Shown here piece after piece: positions 23,888 through 34,513 of a stretch of DNA of 64,000 nt (position 1 is its first letter; each line of letters begins with the position of its first letter). The position numbers and the translations under genes were made by a program. The stretch is from Buxus sempervirens (lineage: Eukaryota; Streptophyta; Magnoliopsida; Buxales; Buxaceae), in the NCBI GenBank assembly GCA_947561395.2, contig OX387187.1:19511829-19575828 (forward strand). The letters run 5' to 3'. Below the pieces are notes generated by a model that searched no databases, was not told the DNA's origin, and saw nothing but the letters and a program-made list of their open reading frames with translations.

Positions 23888-25542
23888 CTAATCCCTATGC
23901 TTTAGCTGCTCCTCAAGCTCACGAATCCGAGCTGCCTGTGTTGCAATGATTCCTGAAGCTCCTTGTGCACCTGGATTGCCCAGAAAGGAGATGACCTCAT
24001 CTGGAAGTGACAGCTTGAGCTTTAAAGTCCTAAGGTCAGTCAATACCCTTTATCCTGAGTTCCTGGGCTTCTCGTACCCATATTTTTTGAAGCCGTTTGT
24101 GGGTTGCCCTTTCAGACTCCAGGATATCTTCATAGGTAGGAGGAAGAACTGCAGGAGGATCCTCGGGTACTAGGGCATGCCTCTGCACCTGCTCTTTGAT
24201 CCAAAAAAGATAATCCTTTACATGAGACTCAGAAAAGACTGGGCCCCACAGAAAACGGACATAGGACTGCTCATTCATTAATCGAGCATTCAGCCCCATG
24301 GTGGCTGTTGTAAGTGGTCCAAGGAAGTCCTCATATCCAGATGGGATCGTAATCCCCTGTGTTGCTCCAAACTGTCGAAGAACTCTCAAAGGAAGGTAAA
24401 GAACAGCAGATTTCAAGCCTGCTAGGGCCAGAAAATTTCTATCTCTGAAGCTGATCACTGTCTCTGGATTAGGCTGATAAGTGCCACGCCATCTCACCTG
24501 ATCATCCTGAAGAGTACCTAAGAAAGTGAACCAACCTTGCTTACCACCATGGATGTTAGGACAGCCCCTGTTGCTCATCAAAACAGGAACTTTCAATCTT
24601 GGAAAGAAGTGGTGAGTTATTTCTTCAACCTGACTCAAGTGGTCCAATAACCAAAGCTGCAGAAAAAGGGATGTATCTTGATTCAGTTCAAAAAAAAAAA
24701 AGAAAAAGAAGAAAAAGAAAAAAAAAGAAAAGAAAAAAAGAAGAGAAAAAAAGAAAGAAAAAGAAAAGAAGAGAAGAAAGAGAAAAAGAAAAGAAGAAAA
24801 GAAAAAAAAAAGAGAGAAAAATTTTCTATGCTATTTTTCTTATCTGTAGGATAGGGGCACATGCAAGGAAACGCTTCTTCTTCCTAAAATAACAGCCAGT
24901 TAGAGCTTGATATCTCTCTGCCAAAATCATAGGAGCCAATCTCTCACCTTCCCTAACCTGGCAGATAACTGAAATAAGAGCTAAGTCAACCTGGTCATCA
25001 CCCCGTGGAAAAAACAGCTGATTGACCACTATCAGGGTCAATGCATTGAACCTGGCATCCTTGTCCTCACCCCTTAGAAGTTTTTCAGTCAAAAAAATTT
25101 TAGACAAGGTCAGAAGAGTGTCAGAATCCCCTAGGTCTTTTTTCCCTATACCTAAGAAGGTGGAAGCTTCCTTTTTGTAGCTAGGCTTTAGGGGTGGGTT
25201 TACAACTTTTTCAGAAAATCTTAAGCCAAGGATGGTTTCAATCTCTTCTATGGTGGGAGTCAACTCTTTATCATCAAAACGGAAGAGATTGAGTTCAGGT
25301 ACCCAGTGCCCAATAAGAGCTTCAATGATTTCCCACTTGAAGGGAATTTTAGGGATGTGTAGGATATGGCCTAAGCGGATGGAATCCCAGCGACTTTCCT
25401 CGGCAAGAGTCATGGAGTTAACCCATCTGTCATAGAAAGAATCTACCACGTTATACCTAATGAGATTAGGAGGTTTAGATCTAACATGTTGTCTTGCAAG
25501 AGGAGATTCAACGGCAGAAGAGAACGGTGCAAGGGAAGCCAT
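23888..25542 (-). pseudogene. Antisense plant mobile domain (PMD) gene in element B
   Basis: Minus strand. Exon 1 is 25542-24844 (233 codons) from ATG 25542; exon 2 is 24656-23888. Exon 1 holds the PMD core: an N-terminal helix set, then HWVPELNLFRFDDKELTPT and a following ETILGL block, matching the W...TF...E.T.TL.D...LLGL pattern of the family. The domain continues across the intron in phase 0 (…CAPILQ then LWLLDHL) and ends in a short coiled coil with RIRELEEQL. Two defects: the intron (24843-24657) has donor ATAAGA where GTAAGA is expected, and an extra base near 24038 shifts the frame before the last ~50 codons. PMD proteins are found both in transposons and as domesticated silencing factors (MAIL1/MAIN). 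The role in this element is unknown. Confidence 0.85.
24690..24822 (-). repeat. Long purine/pyrimidine tract in the PMD intron
   Basis: About 130 bases that are almost purely A/G on the plus strand, so pyrimidines on the coding strand. They lie before the CTGCAG acceptor at 24657-24662. It may act as an oversized polypyrimidine tract. The lysine-rich plus-strand reading frame here is an artefact of it. Confidence 0.8.
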
Positions 25543-25599
25543 GGAAGCGCCAAATAAGCCGAGGAAAGCGAGAAACGATGTGCTCAAGGAGTTTTCAAA

Positions 25600-25750
25600 C
25601 TATTAAAAGTGTCACAATGACGTTCCCCATGAGTTTATATAGAAAAAATTGTTAAGGCAGTAAAATCCGTAATTATAATACGAGCATGGCGCGCCCGTAT
25701 TAACACTACGGGCACGGGTTACTCGAAGTCTAAGTACGGTTCTTTCGGAA
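25600..25750 (-). promoter_or_regulatory. Promoter of the antisense PMD gene with B-type palindromes
   Basis: On the minus strand CTATATAAAC (25633-25642) lies ~95 bp before the ATG. Just upstream, 25667-25750 carries CCCGTATT, ACTACGGGCACGGG and AGTACGGTT-type half-sites, the same motif family as the element's LTR promoter. Confidence 0.6.
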
Positions 25751-25958
25751 AAATGCAAAAAAATGGGAAATTTTAATTTCTTTGTTTCCCTAAGCTTCAC
25801 CTGTCCCTGCTTTATCATTCATCATACAATAAAAGCTGAAATAAAAGAAGAAAAGAGCAGAAATAAATAAAAATCAAACTTCTTTTATATATATATATGA
25901 ATGTGTACATCACTTTTGTCAAAAATACAAAGTACATAAAGGAATCCTAATCTACTGA
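25751..25958. other. Spacer between the two antisense genes
   Basis: About 210 bp with no gene; it contains a short AT repeat (25886-25898). Confidence 0.6.
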
Positions 25959-26573
25959 CTATGCAGGTCCACCCCTACGGCCACGGCCTCGTCCTCTGCC
26001 TCGACCACGGCCTGAAGATCGCCTGAGCTCAAAGACATGCCGCACAATATTGCGGGCTGTGCTATGGGTCATCCTGCTCAAAATAGACTGAATATCATGC
26101 CACATATATAAAGGCACAAGGCCAGCAGTGGGATGATCAGGAGGAACGTACCCTGAAGTATCTACATATCCTATAGACTCAGTATCAGAATCAGTACGGG
26201 AAGAATCCGCCGCAGGATCAGCAGCAGCAGGCGTCTCCTCTACGGCCCTCATCATGGCCTCCATCTCTGCTTCCACCTCGGCGCCTGCTACGGCTCCTGT
26301 CCTAGCCTGAAGCCTCAGCTGCCGGCTAAAGGAATAATTGAAAGAAGGAAGGAATCAAGGGGATGTTTTTTGTGAAAGAATATTGAATCCAAAAGAGTTA
26401 GAATATACCTCTGAGGTCGCCTCACGCGAATCCCTAGAAGGAAGATCTGGGATATCTGAATCCAAATCCCTCTCGGCTTTCGAAGACGAGGCCACATCAG
26501 AATGATCCTGCCTAACCCTCGAGGAGGAAGGCTCATCAGCAGGATCCCTGGAAGCTGATCGAAGACGGGCCAT
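25959..26573 (-). CDS. Antisense gene 2 of element B: acidic protein with a GR-repeat tail
   Basis: Minus strand, two coding exons: 26573-26409 (55 codons) and 26318-25959, joined in phase 0 by a 90-bp GT-AG intron. The product is 174 residues with no stops. Exon 1 is Ser/Asp/Arg-rich with acidic patches. Exon 2 has an acidic, Ala-rich stretch (~residues 65-100), a short hydrophobic region with LVPLYMWHDI, and a Gly-Arg tail (GRGRGRGRG) before the stop, as in RNA- or nucleic-acid-binding proteins. ATG 26573 follows an AG splice acceptor directly, in line with an upstream leader intron. I do not recognise the family. Its coding frame is intact although the neighbouring gag-pol is heavily broken. 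Confidence 0.6.
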
Positions 26574-27512
26574 CTATGGTTCAAATCAGGGAGATGGTTA
26601 ATTATTCATTTAAAAATTTTTAGTTGCTTGATTTTCATTCTAACCATGTTTCATTAATTTGCAGGAAAAAGAAAGGCGGAAAATAGAATAAAATGTTTCA
26701 GAAACTCCTAATCAAATCAGAAGTCAACTAAAGGAGTTTAATTTTCTGTTTGGAGAAATTTAGTTGTGATATTTAATTATCTTTATCTCAATCAGGAAAA
26801 TATATAAAAATTATATATAGGAAGTTTAGGCTTCTTGTATATTCTCTTTATATAAAAAGAAAAAAATGTGAATGAAGGTGTTAAGGATTGATTTTAATTT
26901 TCTCTTTTGTATTTTGATTTCAGGACGTAAATTCAAGCCTATTTGAGTTGGGATTGTGGTAACAGAAATACTCATTAAGTTTAGGCTTATTCAATTAGAG
27001 ATTCAGAAATCTATCATGGTTGTCAGTTGGATTAAGGATCGGCTTGGTGGAGTCAAAATCATTGGCCTAGCAGCCCCTACAGTATAGATCCAAGCAAGTC
27101 AAAATATATTTTCTAAAAATGCATGGGTGGGCAATTATCTAGCAGCCCATGATCAAAGCAAAGTTTCAAGCAATAGCCCGGAAGCTGGAATTGAGCATAC
27201 AAAAGTCTACTAGTATGCAAAATATCAATAAAAACATGATTGCTCCAAATCAGCATTTCATAGCAAGGCAGCACAATAGTCCAAAAACTGAAGAATGCAG
27301 AAAATTGAGCATGAATTGAGCATTCATATTTGCAGAGGACAAATCAGAAAAAATACTGGTTGAATGGATACAAGAAGCATGTATATTTTCCAATAATGAA
27401 CATGGAGATTGGAGATTCTTTTCATTCAAGGACAATGAAGAAAATTCGTGCATAAATCAAACTTGTTCAATCGTATGGATGCTCTCAAAAGGAGTAATGT
27501 TCGGCTACTTAC
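26574..27512 (-). other. Leader intron of antisense gene 2
   Basis: Bounded on the minus strand by donor CGAGACAG|GTAAGT (27513/27512) and acceptor ACCATAG|ATG (26574). About 939 bp without an obvious gene. Confidence 0.5.
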
Positions 27513-27860
27513 CTGTCTCGATTGAAATGGGAAGTTTTGCAAGCAAAAACCTTAGTTCACCAAAGCTTCAAGGATGATTCACGGTCGTTTGGGGATGATT
27601 CGAAGTATACCCAGAAGCTTGATCACAGCAATAGAAGAAGAAGCAAAGAATCGCTGGAGGAATCGGTCGTCGTCGAATTCAATGGAGAAAATAAAGGCCG
27701 CCGGAATGAACAATGGTTGCCAGAGCTTGCTGTCGTCGGAGAAGATAAAGTGGTCGTCGGAGACTGGAAGAAGAAGAAGAAGACTGTAGGAGAAGATACG
27801 GTCACAAGAGAAATAGGGCAGAAATGCGAGCATATGGGAAGAAGTTGCGGTCGCAATATT
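27513..27860 (-). other. Probable leader exon of antisense gene 2
   Basis: On the minus strand a pyrimidine-rich, TTC-repeat sequence typical of plant 5' leaders runs into a strong donor. Open frames here on both strands are low complexity. The 5' limit is a guess. B-type palindromes lie just upstream at 27887-27980. Confidence 0.45.
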
Positions 27861-27886
27861 AAGAAGAGAGTAAAATCGGTAAAATC

Positions 27887-27980
27887 AGTACGGGCTTCAG
27901 GTGACCGTGAAGGTAATACGATCCGGCACGCCCGTGATCAAAATACGGGCTAACTTGTCCGTAAAAGAAATACGGGCGAA
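27887..27980 (-). promoter_or_regulatory. B-type palindrome cluster upstream of the antisense leader
   Basis: AGTACGGGC, CACGCCCGTG, AAATACGGGC, CCGTAAAAG and AATACGGGCG lie within ~95 bp, directly before the inferred antisense start. This is the fourth non-LTR-duplicated or LTR site of this motif within element B. Confidence 0.55.
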
Positions 27981-28312
27981 GCAAAAAATTACATATTTTA
28001 TTATTTTCTCCACACTTTTCAAAAGATCAATGTCTATATTAGTTGTAAGTTGCAAGGATTGCCACCATACTCACTTTTGTTTAAAAATTTTGACTCAAAT
28101 CTCACTTCATAGCCACGAGTGCTAAGTGAGAGGAGAGAGGAGGATTTGCCCCTTAAGCTGAAGGACTTTTCAGCAGATCTTTCACAATAAATTCTTTTTA
28201 TAAAAATCATCCATTTAATCCTTGCAAAGTGCAATTGATTAGACAAAAATCTTAGAAAGTGCAATTGGTGGGTCTTTTTCTTCTCTGCTTGTAATTGGTT
28301 CCAATTACCAGC
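27981..28312 (+). other. End of the element B internal region
   Basis: No gene seen; AT-rich sequence leading to the polypurine tract. Confidence 0.6.
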
Positions 28313-28326
28313 AAAGAGGGGGCAGC
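28313..28326 (+). promoter_or_regulatory. Polypurine tract of element B
   Basis: AAAGAGGGGGCAGC directly before TGTAGACACC. Confidence 0.9.
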
Positions 28327-30113
28327 TGTAGACACCCCAAATTGCACTACAGAATGAGAAAGTAATAAAAACATGTAATTAGAGTCAAAAATGCATAAAA
28401 ATTGACTAAGCAGGCTTTGCCCATATTTCATTCATGGGCCGGTCGTGCCCGAAATGTCTCTATGGTTAGGCGCGTCCGTATAGGAAATATGGGCACCATT
28501 GGACCGTAAATCATTTACGGTCACTAAAGACTCGTGTGAGTTTTATTCTTCTCTCGATTTCCGAGCTTTATCTTTAGTCCAATATCCCTTTAAATGAGCG
28601 AATTATGTCTTTTATTCGCTGAAGCCACCTAGGTTGGCTATGGATGGGCATTATCTCTGTTTTTCACTCTATCCTGAGGATCAGGATATATCCTTCTGGA
28701 CCAGCCTTGCCCCTGTGCTTGCCTATAAATAGAGGTGCGATTCTTAAGCAAAGGGCCACGAAATTTTGAAGACTCAAGAGCTCCAAGAGAAGAAAGGAAT
28801 CCCTGCTGCTCTGCTTTCTCAATCCAGGTAAGTCCCTTTTCCCTTTTATTTTATGTCTTCAATTCTAGAAGTAATAGGATCTTCTCTATTGCTGTAGAAT
28901 AAGGCCATATTTTATCTGGTATTCCTAAACTTGTCTTTAAGTACCTCAAGAGTCTTTCTAGCCGTAAAACGTGAAGAGAGAGCTAGGGGAAAGGGGAACA
29001 GGTGGATCCCTAGGATAGGATCCCATATCTGTTTTTCTCCTTTTTTTTTATAGAATAAGGCCTTTGATTGTGTTTGCGTACCCAAACCTATCTCCAAGTA
29101 CCTCAAGAGTCTCTCTAGCCGTAAAACGTGAAGAGAGAGCTAAGGGAAAAGAGAACAGGTGGATCCGTAGGGTAGGCTCCCATGTGCTCTAATTTGTGAG
29201 ATATGCCTGTTTTAATATCCTGATTATGTTCTAATGATTTTATTTTGAATCTGGATTAATCTTATGAGTTCATGGTGATTATAGCATGAGATCCCCGTTT
29301 TTTTCCAAAATTTGGATTTTTCACACTTTTGCACTTACAGCACTGTTTTTGTAATTTTTGTGATATTAGGCTAAGATTTTGGATCTATCATCATCTATGT
29401 GATAGATCTGGATTCAGAAGCCTGAAAGTAAATTCTAGGGTTTCATGATGTGGTTTTTAAATCGTTTTTCACTTTTGAGAGAAGACCCTACGGTCTAAGT
29501 TCTCCCCTTTTGGTGTTCTTTATCAATGTAAGTCTTTTTGGTTTTTATTTTCTGATTTAACGTGAAATTTGGGTTTTATCTATGTCCTGGACTGTTCAAG
29601 TTCAATTTTGAAATATTTCATAAAAATCATATTTTTTTAGATTTCTAGAATTTGACTTGAAGCCAGATTTTTTGATTTTTCACTTTAGATTGGTTTTATT
29701 TGATTTGATCTCAATTTTGTTTTAATCATGAAACCCTAGGAATGGTATGATCATATTTGAAAGTTCTGGATCAATCAGACTATTCGTATGAAAAAACCAT
29801 ACATGTTTGTCTTTTTTGTGATTTTCATAGCAAGCCTTTTTCCTTTATTTTAACATGAACAATACCTGGCAGCCACCTTGTATGGATGAATAGGGGTGCT
29901 TAACACCTTCCCCTGTTCATAACTTAATCCCCTTACCCATCTCTGGTTGTTTTTTTAGGAGGGTTATTTTTACCCTAAATTTGCCTTTTGTGCTTATTTG
30001 ATATTTTGGTGTCCATTCACACTTAGATTGAATGGTGGCGACTCTTTATTTTTTAATGAATCCCGCGTGATGATCAAGGAAGTCATTAAATTGATTTTTT
30101 CCCATGTCTCACA
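28327..30113 (+). repeat. 3' LTR of element B
   Basis: Matches 9117-10911 along its length, with TATA box at 28724-28731 and splice donor at 28828. Several CpG sites of the palindromes have become TpG or CpA (28431-28500), while the perfect ACCGTAAAT palindrome at ~28503-28523 is kept. Confidence 0.95.
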
Positions 30114-30118
30114 GTACC

Positions 30119-30600
30119 TAAAGCTTAACTCGATTGGTACCCATCGTTATTTGGAGCGGTACCTTTGTCTTATTTCAGCTAGTGCCCATGGCTCTTTATG
30201 TATACATTTGGTCATTATATTATAACATTAAATAAGAGCTTACAGTCGTCTTTCCTGAGGTTGGTGGTTGTTGTAGTGGTCCCTCGCTTACGAAGTTCTT
30301 GTGATGGTGGTGGTCCCTTTCTTTCATCAAGTGGGCGCGCGCGTTTGTAAGAAAGAGAAACCTCTGTGAAGCAAATGAAGTATGATCCTGTCCTTTTCGT
30401 ATGCGATGAGGATGACGAAGACGAAGAAGGTCTAGAAATGTCGTGTAAAGTGCGGACATGGAAAGGATCGTAAGTTAAATAATATGTTTCACATGTTTTC
30501 ATTAAGACGAGGAGATTGCTGAGGAGAGAGCCGAGTAGAATTTTAATACTTTTTTAAGTATTGCGCTCAAAATTACTATTATAGCCTTCGCTTATTTTGG
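30119..30600. other. Minisatellite remainder and sequence without a clear gene
   Basis: 30119-30200 continues the GGTACC minisatellite interrupted by element B. 30230-30530 holds overlapping minus-strand frames rich in Ser, Thr and Arg that look like codon noise; no gene is supported. Confidence 0.5.
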
Positions 30601-30680
30601 TCCATTGGATTGCGCTTCACAGATGATGTTTTTGCTTCACAGAGAATGCGCTTCACAGAGGATCCAAGCGCGACACACTT
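30601..30680 (+). repeat. Short direct repeats (GCTTCACAGA)
   Basis: Three copies of a GCGCTTCACAGA-like unit within ~70 bp. Confidence 0.5.
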
Positions 30681-30799
30681 TTTTAAAAGTTTTGATGATG
30701 CAAAAAGGTCAATACATGCGGCCAAAGACGATATCTAATGTTAATCGCATGGGGTCCGACGAGTTGAAATCATCTTCTATGCTTTCCAGAATTGTTCCT

Positions 30800-30950
30800 T
30801 GATGTGATTGCAAGATGCTACCATGTGAAGCATTTCACGGTCACTGTTTTTTTATGTAGGGCCCACTTGATACATTTATAGCAACCAAACACTAGTGGCT
30901 GGTGAGATGTTTCACATGGCAGCATCTCACGGCCATTGCAGGTGCCAATT
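30800..30950. mobile_element. Palindromic MITE, diverged copy
   Basis: Arms of ~40 bp (GATGCTACCATGTGAAGCAT against the inverse of GATGTTTCACATGGCAGCAT) surround a short AT-rich centre. It resembles the MITE at 46986-47156. Confidence 0.55.
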
Positions 30951-32459
30951 CAGGCAAGCATGGCAGAAGATTTCATTCTAGGTCCGACATGATAGGTCCA
31001 CTTTGCCTTGAAAGACAACGGTAGAAGGGTATTATATTTTATAGAGTGGAAAAGTTTTCTTGTCCTTGTTTTTTTATTTTTATCTTTGGATTTTAGCTAT
31101 GTTCTTTCACACAAACAAACAAAAAACGAGAGGGAGAGAGAAAGAGAGAAAAAGGATCTAGTTGTTAAAAAACCAAGGGATGTTTGTTGGGGATTCTGAA
31201 TTCTGATTATAATTTTGGATTTTAGAATTTTTTTTATGTCAATTAGAATCTATAATCTCATTCGGTTGATCTTGGTTATTGAGATAGATTTTATAGTTTT
31301 TATATTAATATTTATATTATAAAATAATAAAATATATAATAACATATAATTGTATAAAAATATATATGACATTAAATATAATACATAATATTTACGATTA
31401 TTAGTATTTTTAGGGTATAATATAGGATCATTAAACATTATTATATTTTAATATTTTCTAATATTACATATTCTTCTAAATTATTATATAAATTTTATTC
31501 ATTATATTTATTAATTTTTTCCTTAAAATATAATATTTTATTATGATATTATAAGTTTTTGTACCATGTGATATTATTATGTTAGCTAGGATCATTAAAT
31601 CTCAATTTTGAGATTTTAATGTAAGATGCCCAAAATCTAGGTAAGACTCTCATAATCTAACTCTAAAATGGATTCTATTGGGTGGATCATAGAATGAGAT
31701 AGAGTGATGGAATATGACACAAGCTGCTATCAGTTGAGTGGATATCCATGTTGCTCACAAAGGCCACAAAATCTTTAGGGACGTAATAGAACACAATACA
31801 AATTCATGCCTTGGATAATGGCTTATGTGGCGCACAAAAGCATCAGACAAAAATGTGGAAAGGTGGACAAACAATTTAACTCTTCTCATGGATCGCTAAC
31901 TGTTCTTAGAAACGTGAACAAACAATAGTCTTGTGATCCATACAAAACTTGTGAGTGGTTCCATGAGTTGGAAAACCCATTAAAAAGAGATATCTCAAGT
32001 TTAATATATGGAATGAAAACAGAGTACTAGTCAAAGAAACCTTGTAGACACATTGAAATAGGAGTATATCACCAAAAGATGACAAAGCCTTAATCCTGCA
32101 GGCGAAGAAGAATACGGTCTTTGGGTTGAACGCCACCGAAGAAGAAACTTGTTGCAGATGATGAAGATGCTGGTCTTCGGGATGAACGCAGCCACACTCG
32201 AGCAAAAAAAATGCTATGTGGTTGAGCGATGGGTTCCTATCAAGGAAGCTGTCAGAGAAAAAGAAGACCACGGGCTGTTATTGAGGGATTTGGAAGCAAT
32301 AAAACAATTTTATTGTTAAACAGACCAATTTTATTGTTAAACTATCATTAGTGGCAATTCACACATTACGTTTTCCTCCGAGAAGTAGAACTACCGACCT
32401 GATTGTTGTCCATCAAGCTTTCGTTTGCAGAAGACCATCTGAAGCGGAAACGCTACCAA
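30951..32459. other. AT-rich intergenic sequence
   Basis: No gene supported. 31250-31560 is very AT-rich. The minus-strand frame at 31906-32271 shows no family features. Confidence 0.5.
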
Positions 32460-33297
32460 GGATTGCTTCTGGGTGAAGTGTGAGGCTCCGGCAGGCTTGG
32501 GTTTACGTACCTGCCGCAAAGTAATTTAGATTCAGTGGTTTATTTTTTTTGCGTTCGGTTTTTTAAAATAATTTAGATCCAGTCATTTAATTTCTATAAT
32601 TCCAAATCAGGTATAACCTTTTACAAAGACAGTAAGAGAGTTTTGCAATAGCTTCTCTCTCTCTCTCTCTCTCTCTAGAGGAACTGACATTTTTGTTTTG
32701 GCTTTCTCCTTGATCAGTAGGGCAAGCTATGAGAATGTCCTCAAGAAGGTACTTGCTGTAACACTCATGTGTTTTCTTCTATAAAAACTGAACCATTCTT
32801 CGCTTTCAAAATAAAGCCCACATTGTTTTTTGATTTGCATTTTATTCAATTATTGAAATTTTCTACAAATAATTTTGGCTTTTGTCTGTATAAACTTCAA
32901 ACAACTTATAAAATTCCCTTTTTTTTTTGGAAAATAAAAAAAAATACTATACAAATGTCAATGTTAATAATTGTTTTTCTTATAGTTCTTAATATTTATA
33001 AATTTTTTTCTCAAGCTATCATTTGTGTTAAAAACAAGACGATAGAATCCATAAATGACTGAATCTAAGTTACTTTCAAAACTTGACTTGGAATTATAAA
33101 AATTAAATGACTGAATCTAAATTATTTTCAAAAACTGAACGAATTAACACCATCGAGAGTTGCGATTTTTGTCGTTTTATAAAAAGTTATAATTGATTTA
33201 TAATTACAAAAAAATAAACCACTGAATCTAAATTACTTTGCGGCAGGTACGTTACCCCAAACCTGCCCGAGCCTGACACTTCCGCCCAAAGCAATCC
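32460..33297. mobile_element. Non-autonomous DNA transposon with ~95-bp terminal inverted repeats
   Basis: The left end (32460-32550) and the inverse of the right end (33205-33297) match along ~90 bp, including CGTACCTGCCGCAAAG and TTTAGATTCAGTGGTTTATT. The interior is AT-rich, carries a CT microsatellite (32653-32680) and has no coding sequence. Repeats this long suggest a Mutator-like derivative, but I could not see a 9-bp target duplication. Confidence 0.75.
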
Positions 33298-33409
33298 GAG
33301 GTTGACAAGTCAATGCCACCCCTGCTTCGCTTTCAATTAGGTCACGTTTCTCCCCATACCTCCTTATTCTCATTCAACATATATCTTTTAAGTTACTTGA
33401 ATTTCTAAA

Positions 33410-33650
33410 TCTATACTATTAATAAAGAGAAGAGGGGGGAATATACCCTTCAGATTCTGGTCCCCTTTTCTTTTTCCAAACATTGCTCTTCCCAAACAAA
33501 ATAATCCCCCATTATTTTAAACATGTTGTAACTGCCTCGGGCTGTTTATCTAATGGGGTCCACATTTTCTTTGGGCATAGCGCTTGTAGCTCCCTGGTAA
33601 CATAAAGTTATAACTTCTAAAATTGCACGTGCATGTCGCGTGCCTTCCCC
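33410..33650 (+). mobile_element. Short Helitron-like element
   Basis: Begins TCTATACTATTAATAAAG, a typical plant Helitron start. Near the other end it has a GC-rich hairpin (GCACGTGCATGTCGCGTGC, 33625-33643). The expected CTRR end is not clean, so this is tentative. Confidence 0.35.
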
Positions 33651-33944
33651 GGTCAGAGGGGTGACTGGTGAGCTTTTAGCGGTCTTGAGCATGCGGGGAC
33701 AACTTTGTTTGATTGGCCCGACCTACTGCAGGGAACGGCTTGAGTATAAGAAAGATAAACATCATCCCTTATGCGTCTAGGTCCACAATTCGATTTAAAT
33801 TGGTTTTAAGTGATATCTTTTTAAACAGTTAACGTCATACTTTTCTAAAATATTTGATTTAAAATAATTGAAAATCGGTATCACTTTCCTGTTCATCATA
33901 AACAGCCAAATGACATTGGTCTGCATTCTTCTTCTTTTTTTTTG

Positions 33945-34400
33945 GGTGGAAACACTGGTCTGCAATCTGCATTCAAAGTCACCAAGAATTGTACGATTGA
34001 ATAAATATTCTTCTCTTTCTTCTTTTTTTTTTTTTTTTGGTGAAAACACTGGTCTGTGATCTGCATTCAAAGTCACCAAGAATTATACGATTGAATAAAT
34101 ATTCTTCTCTTTCTTCTTTTTTTTTTTTTTTTTTTTTGGTGAAAACACTGGTCTGTAATCTGCATTCAAAGTCACCAAGAATTGTACGATTGAATAAAAA
34201 ACACTGGTCTCTCGTCTACATTCACCGTCACCAAGAATTGTCACTGGTCTGGTTTGCATTTACCGTCACCTATAATTGTACGAATAATTGTACGATTGAA
34301 TAAATGACATTGGTTTGCATTCACCTCACCGTCACCAACAATTGTATTCCACACAAAAAAAAAAAGTCACCAATAATTGTACGATTGAATCTGAATTATT
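33945..34400 (+). repeat. Tandem repeat with ~95-bp units and T-runs
   Basis: CACTGGTCTG followed by CATTCAAAGTCACCAAGAAT begins at 33953, 34047 and 34146; shorter, degenerate copies follow to ~34400. Length varies mainly in the poly-T linker. Confidence 0.8.
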
Positions 34401-34513
34401 TAAAACAAGCATCAATTAAAACCAATTTCAAAAGACGAAAGCGAAGCCTGCGCTGGGCCGAGGTCTGCTATTAGTTATGACGTGGGTTCACTCCGTCCAT
34501 CATGTCAATAAGA

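Larger units (their letters stand above)
9117..30113 (+). mobile_element. Element B: complete 21-kb Tat-lineage retrotransposon with antisense genes
   Basis: Two similar LTRs (1795 and 1787 bp) bound the element, with GTACC at 9112-9116 and 30114-30118 as a 5-bp target duplication. The tRNA-Arg primer site follows the 5' LTR and a polypurine tract precedes the 3' LTR. Inside are a 16-copy tandem repeat, gag-pro-pol with dual RNase H (decayed), and two spliced genes on the minus strand between pol and the 3' LTR. Without the nested solo LTR it would be ~18.6 kb, a size typical of the Ogre-like Tat group. Extra open frames, including antisense ones, are known from plant Ty3/gypsy elements of this clade. 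The 3' LTR shows many C-to-T and G-to-A changes relative to the 5' LTR, as expected from decay of methylated cytosines. Confidence 0.95.

Noticed and set aside
24599..24892. Lysine/arginine-rich plus-strand frame
   Set aside because: Produced by the purine tract of the antisense PMD intron.
27522..27953. 143-codon plus-strand frame
   Set aside because: It overlaps the antisense leader exon, has skewed composition and no family features.
30215..30502. Overlapping Ser/Thr-rich minus-strand frames
   Set aside because: Two frames over the same bases, low complexity, no support.
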